From Kibdelosporangium sp. MJ126-NF4 (GTDB lineage: Bacteria; Actinomycetota; Actinomycetes; Mycobacteriales; Pseudonocardiaceae), in NCBI RefSeq assembly GCF_000826545.1, contig NZ_CDME01000011.1, positions 1,328,001-1,392,000 of the forward strand: DNA of 64,000 bases. Reading direction: 5' to 3'. The notes beneath the pieces are model-generated. The model was not told the origin of the DNA, made no database searches, and worked only from the letters and a program-made list of their open reading frames with translations. Both the position numbers and the translations under genes were made by a program. Below are positions 57,101 through 64,000 of this stretch, in pieces; the first letter of the stretch is position 1, and the number at the start of each line of letters is the position of its first letter.

Positions 57101-57390
57101 GGCTGGGTGGCACGGTCGACGAGCAACGCGTTGTCGATCACGCGTTGACGATCGAGGCCACCCTGTCAGCCGACGGCAGCCAGCTCCGCGTCGAATGGGT
57201 CTACGCGTCCGGCGTGCTGACCGAGGCAGCGGTGGCCGAGTTCGCGGCCTTGTGGGAGCGAGGGCTGCGCGCCGTCGCGGCGGCCGCCGATCTGCAGGGC
57301 GCGGGCGGCTACACCCCGGCGGACGTGCCGTTGGCGCGGCTCAACCAGTCCCAGCTCGACAAGATCCAGGCGAGGTGGGCGAAGAAGTGA
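45196..57390 (+). CDS. NRPS 2: C-A-T-C-A-T-C-T-C-A-T-E, four modules, third lacks an A domain
   Basis: 4064 residues. C1 (8-450; HHILLDG at 139) has the LSPLQQG start of a D-accepting C domain, matching the E domain that ends NRPS 1. A1 (465-930), code read as D-T-W-T-I-A-S-V-D-K, not assigned. T1 Ser974. C2 (HHIASDE at 1148). A2 (1475-1940), code I-D-T-L-V-S-L-G-D-K, close to the beta-alanine code V-D-W-V-I-S-L-A-D-K as I recall it. T2 Ser1985. C3 (2030-2470; HHIVSDG). Then a Pro/Ala-rich linker of about 45 residues leads straight to T3 Ser2537 with no A domain. C4 (HHIATDE at 2713). A (3050-3515), code D-V-A-V-I-G-A-V-N-K, not assigned. T4 Ser3566. E (3620-4040; HHLVMDG at 3740), then a C-terminal docking tail. 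GTG start overlaps NRPS 1; GTGA overlap with NRPS 3. Confidence 0.93.
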
Positions 57391-60300
57391 GCACCCCGGC
57401 GATCGTCGACATCCTCCCACTGTCGCCGCTGCAGGAAGGACTGCTGTTCCTCAGCAGCTACTCCAGCGAAGGCGACGATCCCTACACCACGCAGATGCTG
57501 CTGGACCTGAGCGGGGACATGGACAGCGGGCGACTGCGGGGCGCCGCGCGATCCCTGCTCGACCGGCACCCGAACCTCAGGTCCTGCTTCTGGTTCGAGG
57601 ACCTCGACCATCCGGTGGCGCTCGTCCCGGAGTCGGTCGATCCGCCGTGGGCCGAGCTGGACCTGACCGGCCTGCCCGATCCGCGAGCCGAGGCGGACCG
57701 CGTCGCGGCCACTCAGCGGGCCACGCGGTTCGTCATGGACCAGCCGCCGCTGTTCCGGTTCCACCTGCTGCGGCTGGGTTCCCGGCAACACCGGCTGGTG
57801 ATCACCACCCACCACATCATGATGGACGGCTGGTCCAACGCGTTGCTGGTCCGCGAACTGCTCGAGTTGTACCGGGGGACCGGGCTTGCGCCTGCCGCGC
57901 AGTACCGTGACTACCTGGCCTGGCTCGACGGCCGGGACAAGGCGGCGAGCACAGCGGCCTGGCGGCAGGTCCTGTCGGACGTCAGATCGTGCACACCGTT
58001 CTCCGGTGCTCGTCCGGACGGTCTGGCCGAGCAGCGGACAGCGACGATCGACGACCACGTGTCCACGTTCGCCAGGCAACACGGCCTGACGTTCAACACC
58101 GTTCTGCAAGGTGCCTGGCTGACGGTGCTGGGTGAGTTCGCCGGGACGTCCGATGTGGTGACCGGGCAGGTGGTCGCCGGACGACCACCGGAGGTACCCC
58201 GGGTCGGGGAGATCATCGGACTGTTCATCAACACCGTGCCGGTCCGGGCCAAGCTGGAGTACGCCGAGCGGTGCCTGGACTTCCTGACCCGGTTGCAGAC
58301 CGAACAGACTTCGATGCTCGACCACCAGTACATCGACCTGTCCGCGGTCACCAGGACCGCCGGGGTGGGCGAACTGTTCGACACGCTGCTGGTCATCGAG
58401 ACCTACCCGGTCGACGAGCAAGCGCTCGAACGCTCGGAGAGCGGCACCGGCCTGCGGGTCGAGCGCATGTTCGGCGACGACGGCTCGCACTACCCGGTGA
58501 TGCTGATGGTCAGCCCCGGCCACGGCCGGATCAGGCTCGACCTGAAGTACCGCGGTGTCGACTCGGCCACCGCGGAGCACCTGCTGTCCCGGTTGAAGAC
58601 TGTGCTGAGCACCCTGGTCAACGAACCGAGCACGCCGGTCGGCCGACTCACGCGGCGCGCGACGACAGCGGCGGCCGAGCCGGAGAACGTCGAATTCCCC
58701 GAGCTCACCGGTCTGATCGAACGCACACTGCGCACCGACCGGGACACCCGCGCACTGCTGGCCGACGGCGTGTGGCTCACCCGCGGTGACCTCGACGACC
58801 GTGCGTCCGCCATGGCCGACGCGCTCGCAGAGCGCGGTATCGGCCCGGAGTCCATTGTCGGTGTGGCCACCGGATACCACGCCGAACTGGCCGTCGCGCT
58901 GCTGGCCGTGCTCAAGGCAGGGGCCTGCTACCTGCCGCTCGACCTGCGCTACCCGCCCGAGCGACTGCGCCAGATGATCACCGACGCCAAACCGGACCTC
59001 CTGCTGACCACCGGCGCCCTCCCAGCCAACCTCACCAACCTCGCCCCAGAAATGCTCGTGAGTGTTTACGCCGGTTCTAACCGGACTAAACACTCACGAG
59101 CTCTGCCTGGGCATCCGGCGTACGTCGTGTACACGTCCGGGTCGACTGGGCGTCCCAGGGGCGTGCTTGGTACCCGGCTCGGGTTGGCCAACCGGCTGGA
59201 GTGGTTGCAACGGCATGAGCCGCTGGAGCCGAGGGATCTGGTGCTGGTCAAGAGTTCCATCAGTTTCGTCGACGGCACGACCGAACTGCTCGGCGCCATT
59301 GCCGCCGGGGCGCCCGCCGTGCTCGCGTCGGCCGAGGACCGCAGGGACCCGTTGGCACTGGCCAGGTTGATCGACCGGCACAAGCCGACCAGGGTGACCG
59401 GTGTGCCGAGCCTGCTGCAGGCCATGGGGGACAGCGCGGCCGAGCTGCTCGGGTCGGTGCGGACGTGGGTCTCCAGCGGCGAGGCGTTGACCGCCGCGCA
59501 CATCGCGTCGATCCCGTCCGGCCGGGTCGTCAACCTCTACGGCTCCTCGGAAGCCAGCGGCGACAGCATGTACTGCCGGGACGCGCGCACGTCGTCCGCG
59601 CTGGGTGTGCCGATCGCCAACACCGAGGCACGAGTGCTCGACGGCTGGCTGCGGGAGGTCCCGCCCGGCGGGCTGGGGGAGTTGTACGTCACCGGACTGG
59701 GCCTGGCACGTGGCTACCTGGGTGACACGCGGCTGACTGCGACCCGTTTCGTGGCGGACCCGTTCGCCCACGGGGAGCGGATGTACCGCACCGGTGACCT
59801 CGTGCGGCGGCGCTCGGACGGCTCCGTGGACTACCTGGGACGCACCGACGACCAGGTCAAGATCCGCGGTTTCCGGGTCGAGCCCGCGGAGATCGAGTCC
59901 GTGCTCGGCCGGGCCGACGGTGTCCGCGCGGCCGCCGTGCGGATCCACAAGCGACCGGACGGTCCCGCCCGCGTCGTCGCCTACCTCGTCGGTGACGTGG
60001 ACACCGAGGCGGTGCGTGCCACGGCCGCCGCGCACCTGGCCGAACACCAGGTGCCGTCGGTGTTCGTGACGCTGGACGCGCTGCCGACGACCCCCAGTGG
60101 CAAGATCGACCGCAACCAGCTGCCCGAGCCGGACCTGAGCCTGCTCAGCGGCGGCGACCGGCCACGCACCGCGGACGAACGCACCCTCGCCGGGATCTTC
60201 GCCGAGGTGCTCGGGCTGGAGCAGGTCGGCGTGCACGACGGGTTCGCCGAACTCGGCGGCGACAGCATCGTTTCCATCCAGGTGATCGGCAAGGCGCGAG

Positions 60301-63300
60301 CAGCCGGTTTCACGCTGGACCCCAAGGACGTCTTCGAGTACAAGACTGTCGCCGCGCTGGCCGTGGTCGGCAGGCGCGCCAAGGAGAACCGCACCGCCAC
60401 CGGCTCCCTCGACGAGTGGCGTGCCGACCACGGCGACAACGTCCTCCCGGCGACCGCGCTGCAACAGGGCATGGTGTTCCTGTCCGGCTACGACCAGTCC
60501 GGCATCGACATCTACACCATGCAGCTCGTGCTCCGGGTGGGCGGCGTCGTCGACCCGGGACGGCTCAAGTCGGCCGCGCAGCGTGTGATGGACCGGCATT
60601 CGGCGCTGCGGGCCGGTTTCGAGCAGCGCGACGGCCAGGTCGTCCAGGTGATCGCGGCCGATGTCCCGGTGGACTTCGCGGTCCGTGAAGTGTCCACAGT
60701 GGAAGAAGCGGACCGGCTGGCCGAGTCGGCGCGGCAGCAGCGCTTCGACGTGGCCAGGCCGCCGCTGGTCCGATTCCTGCTGCTGCGTTTCCCGGACGCA
60801 CGTCACCGCCTGGTGATCACCAACCATCACACGATCCTCGACGGCTGGTCCGTTCCGTTGCTCGGGCGAGAGCTGTTCGCGGCCTACGCGGGCATCGAAC
60901 CGACCGTCCCGGACGGATACGTCGGCTACCTCGAATGGCTGGCAGGCAAGGACGACGACGCCGCACGGCAGGCCTGGCGCGCGGCGATGGACGGCATCAA
61001 CGGTCCCACACTGCTCGCCCCGGCAGGGGGCGGGGCGATGGCGTCCGGCGAGGCAGAGCTGCTGCCGCTGGAACTGACTGACGAGCTCACGTCCGGCCTG
61101 ACCACGTTGGCGCGCCGCAGCGGCGTCACGCTGAACACCGTCGTGCAGTTCGCCTGGGCGGTGGTGCTCGGCAAGGCGACCGGTCGTGACGACGTGACCT
61201 TCGGTGCCACGGTGTCCGGCCGCAGCGCCGACCTGCCCGGTGTGGAGTCCGTGCTCGGCCTGATGATCAACACCATTCCGGTCAGGGTGGCGCTGCCACC
61301 GGACGTGCCGGTGCACGACGCGCTGGCGGATCTGCAACTGGCACAGGCCAGGCTGATCGAGTACCAGCACACCGGTCTCGCCGAGATCCACCGGCTGGCC
61401 GGGCACCGCGAACTGTTCGACACGCTGCTGGTGTTCGAGAGTTTCCCGGTCGACGAGGACGCGCTGGCGGCCGCCGAACGCGCGGGCGGACTCGACGTCG
61501 AGGTGGCAGGTGGCCTGTCGCTCACGCACTACCCGTTGACCGTCACGGTCTTCCCCGGTGCGGGCGTGAAGATCGTGCTGGAGTACCGGCCGGACCTGTT
61601 CACCCGCTCCCAGGCAGAAGCGTTGCGCGCGCGGCTGCGCGAGGTCCTCGAGTCCATGGTGGACAATCCGCGCGGCCTGGTCGCCGGGCTGCCTGCCGCG
61701 TCCCGCGCCGAGCGGGAACTGGTGCTGGTCGACTGGAACGACACCGGCCAGCCAGCCGGACCGCTGCTGCCGCACCTGTTCAACGAGCAGACTCGGCGCA
61801 ACCCGGACCGTCCCGCACTGGTCTGCGGTGCGGACGTGCGGACGTTCGCCGAGCTCGCGGCCGACTCCGAACGGCTCGCCACCGCACTCGTCGCACGCGG
61901 TGCGGGCCCGGAGCAGATCGTCGCGGTGAGCCTGGACCGGTCCGTGGCCGCGCTGACGGCGATGCTCGCGGTGCTGCGCGCGGGCGCGGTGTACCTGCCG
62001 ATCGACCCGAACTACCCGCCGGAACGCGTCCGCGAGATGCTCGCCGACGCGGCGCCTGTCGCCGTGGTCAGCGACCGGGATTTCGGGACTGTGCGCCCGG
62101 ACGAGCCCGGGGCGGACGTGCCGTTGCCCGAGGTGCACCCGGACAACCCGGCGTACCTGATCTACACGTCGGGGTCGACCGGGAAGCCCAAGGGAGTCCT
62201 GGTTTCGCACCGGTCGATCGCGAACCTGTTCCACAGTCATCGCCGCGCGCTGTACGAACCGGTCAAGCAGCGCACCGGACGGGACGCGCTGCGGGTCGCG
62301 CACGCCTGGCCCTTCGGGTTCGACGCCGCCTGGCAGCCGCAGCTGTGGATGTTCGACGGCCACGCGGTGCACATCGTCCCGGAGGACCGGCGCGCCGACC
62401 CGGCGGCACTGGCGAAGATCATCGCCGCCGACGGCATCGACTTCGTCGAGGTTCCGCCCGTGATGCTCGGGCCGCTCGGCGACCTCGGCGCGTTCGACGG
62501 GCTGTCGCTGATCGGGTTCGGCGGGGACGCGGTCGCCGAGGCACAGTGGCGCGACCTGCGGCTGCCAGCCTCGAACCTCGACGCTGTGAACCTCTACGGG
62601 CCAACCGAGTGCACAGTGGACACACTGGCCGCGTTCGCCGCCGACAGCGACCGGCCGTTGATCGGCAGACCGGTCGACAACGCGCGCGTGTACGTGCTCG
62701 ACGCGAACCTCGCGCTCCTTCCACCTGGGGTCACAGGGGAGTTGTACATCGCCGGGGCAGGGGTGGCCCGCGGCTACCTCGGGCAGCCGGGGCTGACCGC
62801 GGACCGGTTCGTCGCGGACCCGTTCGCCGCCGGTCAGCGGATGTACCGGACCGGCGATCTCGTGCGATGGACCCCGGCGGGATCACTGGAGTACCTCGGC
62901 CGGACCGACGGCCAGGTCAAGATCCGTGGCTATCGCGTCGAACTGGGCGAGGTCGAGGCGGCGCTGACCGAACACGTCGCCCAGGCGGTCGTGGTCGCGG
63001 TGGACGGCAGACTCGCCGCGTATGTGGTGGGGGACACCACAGGGCTGCGGGCCGCGGTCGCCGCCAGGCTGCCGGAGTTCATGGTGCCGTCAGCGTTCGT
63101 CGTGCTCGACGAGCTGCCGCTGACCAGCCACGGTAAGGTCGACCGGACCCGGTTGCCACGTCCGGAGTTCAGCTCCGATGTGACCTACCGGGCGCCGGAA
63201 AGTGACGCACAGCGGCAGTTGTGCACCGTGTTCGCGGAAGCACTGGGAGTACCGCGAGTGGGTCTGGACGACGACTTCTTCGTGCTCGGCGGCGACAGCC

Positions 63301-63410
63301 TCGCGTCGATGCGCGTGATCGGCCTTGCCGCGCGGGCGGGGATCACCTTGACGCCACGGGACATCTTCCACCGCCGGACCGTCGGCGTCCTGCTGGAACA
63401 GGAGAAATGA
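57387..63410 (+). CDS. NRPS 3: C-A-T-C-A-T, two modules, no thioesterase
   Basis: 2007 residues from the GTG at 57387; the open frame continues upstream only as antiphase of NRPS 2. C1 (8-440; HHIMMDG at 142, LSPLQEG start) fits after the E domain of NRPS 2. A1 (about 455-915): code V-D-T-G-V-S-L-G-D-K, beta-alanine-like, with the motif SFVDGTTEL shared with A2 of NRPS 2 (SFIDGSTEL). Its residues 557-571 are encoded by a palindromic DNA element. T1 Ser960 in LGGDSI. C2 (1015-1450; HHTILDG at 1147). A2 (1470-1920): code D-A-Q-E-G-G-L-V-D-K, perhaps Gln-like, weak. T2 Ser1971, then only about 36 residues. No TE, reductase or terminal C domain follows, so release must come from another protein. 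Confidence 0.93.
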   Translation: MSTPAIVDILPLSPLQEGLLFLSSYSSEGDDPYTTQMLLDLSGDMDSGRLRGAARSLLDRHPNLRSCFWFEDLDHPVALVPESVDPPWAELDLTGLPDPRAEADRVAATQRATRFVMDQPPLFRFHLLRLGSRQHRLVITTHHIMMDGWSNALLVRELLELYRGTGLAPAAQYRDYLAWLDGRDKAASTAAWRQVLSDVRSCTPFSGARPDGLAEQRTATIDDHVSTFARQHGLTFNTVLQGAWLTVLGEFAGTSDVVTGQVVAGRPPEVPRVGEIIGLFINTVPVRAKLEYAERCLDFLTRLQTEQTSMLDHQYIDLSAVTRTAGVGELFDTLLVIETYPVDEQALERSESGTGLRVERMFGDDGSHYPVMLMVSPGHGRIRLDLKYRGVDSATAEHLLSRLKTVLSTLVNEPSTPVGRLTRRATTAAAEPENVEFPELTGLIERTLRTDRDTRALLADGVWLTRGDLDDRASAMADALAERGIGPESIVGVATGYHAELAVALLAVLKAGACYLPLDLRYPPERLRQMITDAKPDLLLTTGALPANLTNLAPEMLVSVYAGSNRTKHSRALPGHPAYVVYTSGSTGRPRGVLGTRLGLANRLEWLQRHEPLEPRDLVLVKSSISFVDGTTELLGAIAAGAPAVLASAEDRRDPLALARLIDRHKPTRVTGVPSLLQAMGDSAAELLGSVRTWVSSGEALTAAHIASIPSGRVVNLYGSSEASGDSMYCRDARTSSALGVPIANTEARVLDGWLREVPPGGLGELYVTGLGLARGYLGDTRLTATRFVADPFAHGERMYRTGDLVRRRSDGSVDYLGRTDDQVKIRGFRVEPAEIESVLGRADGVRAAAVRIHKRPDGPARVVAYLVGDVDTEAVRATAAAHLAEHQVPSVFVTLDALPTTPSGKIDRNQLPEPDLSLLSGGDRPRTADERTLAGIFAEVLGLEQVGVHDGFAELGGDSIVSIQVIGKARAAGFTLDPKDVFEYKTVAALAVVGRRAKENRTATGSLDEWRADHGDNVLPATALQQGMVFLSGYDQSGIDIYTMQLVLRVGGVVDPGRLKSAAQRVMDRHSALRAGFEQRDGQVVQVIAADVPVDFAVREVSTVEEADRLAESARQQRFDVARPPLVRFLLLRFPDARHRLVITNHHTILDGWSVPLLGRELFAAYAGIEPTVPDGYVGYLEWLAGKDDDAARQAWRAAMDGINGPTLLAPAGGGAMASGEAELLPLELTDELTSGLTTLARRSGVTLNTVVQFAWAVVLGKATGRDDVTFGATVSGRSADLPGVESVLGLMINTIPVRVALPPDVPVHDALADLQLAQARLIEYQHTGLAEIHRLAGHRELFDTLLVFESFPVDEDALAAAERAGGLDVEVAGGLSLTHYPLTVTVFPGAGVKIVLEYRPDLFTRSQAEALRARLREVLESMVDNPRGLVAGLPAASRAERELVLVDWNDTGQPAGPLLPHLFNEQTRRNPDRPALVCGADVRTFAELAADSERLATALVARGAGPEQIVAVSLDRSVAALTAMLAVLRAGAVYLPIDPNYPPERVREMLADAAPVAVVSDRDFGTVRPDEPGADVPLPEVHPDNPAYLIYTSGSTGKPKGVLVSHRSIANLFHSHRRALYEPVKQRTGRDALRVAHAWPFGFDAAWQPQLWMFDGHAVHIVPEDRRADPAALAKIIAADGIDFVEVPPVMLGPLGDLGAFDGLSLIGFGGDAVAEAQWRDLRLPASNLDAVNLYGPTECTVDTLAAFAADSDRPLIGRPVDNARVYVLDANLALLPPGVTGELYIAGAGVARGYLGQPGLTADRFVADPFAAGQRMYRTGDLVRWTPAGSLEYLGRTDGQVKIRGYRVELGEVEAALTEHVAQAVVVAVDGRLAAYVVGDTTGLRAAVAARLPEFMVPSAFVVLDELPLTSHGKVDRTRLPRPEFSSDVTYRAPESDAQRQLCTVFAEALGVPRVGLDDDFFVLGGDSLASMRVIGLAARAGITLTPRDIFHRRTVGVLLEQEK
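59055..59100 (+). repeat. palindromic element within NRPS coding sequence
   Basis: 22-bp arms (59055-59076 and 59079-59100) around a CT dinucleotide, with one 2-bp mismatch. The outer 13 bases (CTCGTGAGTGTTT) and the CCGGTTCTAACCGG centre are shared with the intergenic element at 11258-11299. It is read in frame as residues 557-571 of NRPS 3 ([15 protein letters not shown]), in the A2-A3 loop of the first A domain. Confidence 0.88.
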
Positions 63411-64000
63411 TGACGACACCAGGCGAGAACAAGCGCACGTGGTCACGGCGGCGACTGCTCGCCGGGACAGCGGCGGCGGGCGTGGTGATCCCGACGGTCC
63501 TGCCGAGCGGCCCGCTGCCCGCGCTGGCCAGGCTTGTCGCAGGCGAAACCCCTGAGGCGGCACCGGATGCGTTCCCTGCGGGCGCACGTGTCGTCGTGTC
63601 ACCGCAGTCACCGCCGATCCCCGGGCGCGTCAAGCGGGTCGCGTTCCAGCAGCAGCCCCGGCACCCGCATCCGATCGAGCCGTTCCGCGACCCACTGCCG
63701 ATCCTGCGGACCTTACGACCGTCGCCCGGCGAGGTCGGCGAGCTCACCGTGCGGATGCGGACCGCGAAGGCGAAACTGCACTCCCAGTTGCCACCGACCA
63801 CGATCTGGGGCTACGAGGGCAGCGTGCACGGCCCGATCATCGAGGCCAGGCGGGGCCGCAGGCTGCGGGTCCGGTGGGCCAACGACCTCACCGGCAGGAT
63901 TCCGCTGCTGGCCGTGGCGCCGATGATCCGCCAGGCGGACCCGCCCCTGTGGGACCGTCCCGGCCGCGACGACGCGCCGCTGCTGGAGGACGTGTCGAAC
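63407..64000 (+). CDS. Tat-exported multicopper oxidase, partial (runs off the right edge)
   Basis: The first 198 residues of a multicopper oxidase resembling the phenoxazinone synthase/bilirubin oxidase group. A twin-arginine signal ([13 protein letters not shown]) starts near residue 12. The first cupredoxin domain has [27 protein letters not shown], typical of the region before the first copper-binding HxH; the copper ligands themselves lie beyond the edge. The ATG at 63407 overlaps the NRPS 3 stop (ATGA); a second ATG at 63410 is also possible. Coupling to the NRPS implies a role in the same pathway: oxidation of a phenolic or catechol group, or ferroxidase activity at the cell surface. 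Confidence 0.8.
   Translation, partial: MMTTPGENKRTWSRRRLLAGTAAAGVVIPTVLPSGPLPALARLVAGETPEAAPDAFPAGARVVVSPQSPPIPGRVKRVAFQQQPRHPHPIEPFRDPLPILRTLRPSPGEVGELTVRMRTAKAKLHSQLPPTTIWGYEGSVHGPIIEARRGRRLRVRWANDLTGRIPLLAVAPMIRQADPPLWDRPGRDDAPLLEDVSN

Overview
This is high-GC actinobacterial DNA with almost all genes on one strand, many GTG starts and many 1-4 nt stop/start overlaps. Family content (neocarzinostatin-type secreted protein, short cydABDC operon, type II PKS and large siderophore-type NRPS, stem-loop repeats of the kind I associate with Amycolatopsis/Kibdelosporangium genomes) suggests a Pseudonocardiales member. The genus is inference.

Layout. (1) 0.5-7.1 kb: a secreted neocarzinostatin-family protein, then the cydA-cydB-cydD-cydC operon for a bd-type terminal oxidase and its ABC exporter. 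(2) 7.2-33.8 kb: an aromatic (type II) polyketide locus. The left part holds UDP-glucose dehydrogenase, a DUF1772 membrane protein, a SchA/CurD-like protein, two SDR reductases, an amidohydrolase, two small ABM-type oxygenases, an NDP-sugar epimerase, an MFS exporter and an FAD hydroxylase. The middle holds a PadR regulator, a flavin reductase, an internally deleted IS5-type element, a glycosyltransferase preceded by SARP-like 11-bp repeats, and a two-component system. The right part holds a TcmI-type cyclase, a complete acetyl-CoA carboxylase set for malonyl-CoA, a halogenase-family flavoenzyme, ACP, a START-cupin aromatase/cyclase fusion, KS-alpha, KS-beta and a cation/proton antiporter. The product would be a multicyclic, reduced, hydroxylated aromatic polyketide, possibly chlorinated and decorated with a uronic-acid-derived sugar.

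(3) A terminator at 33.8 kb and a lone alpha/beta hydrolase separate this from a different system. From 34.9 kb two tandem iron-box-like operators overlap a candidate promoter, followed by panD (aspartate decarboxylase, makes beta-alanine) and three translationally coupled NRPS genes of 3280, 4064 and 2007 residues. My domain reading is C-A-T-C-A-T-E-C-T-E / C-A-T-C-A-T-C-T-C-A-T-E / C-A-T-C-A-T. That is nine carrier domains but only seven A domains, with two modules lacking an A domain. There is no thioesterase. The first C domain resembles the aryl-accepting C domain of EntF, the second A domain has the exact Ser signature, and two A domains carry beta-alanine-like signatures that fit the co-transcribed panD. 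A Tat-exported multicopper oxidase follows and runs off the window. I read this as an iron-repressed, beta-alanine-containing peptide siderophore pathway whose aryl-acid, hydroxyornithine, release and transport genes would lie beyond the right edge. It is the best candidate for an undescribed system here.

Two NRPS A domains also carry palindromic or repetitive DNA translated in frame in the same surface loop. One of these palindromes has an intergenic sister copy at 11.26 kb.
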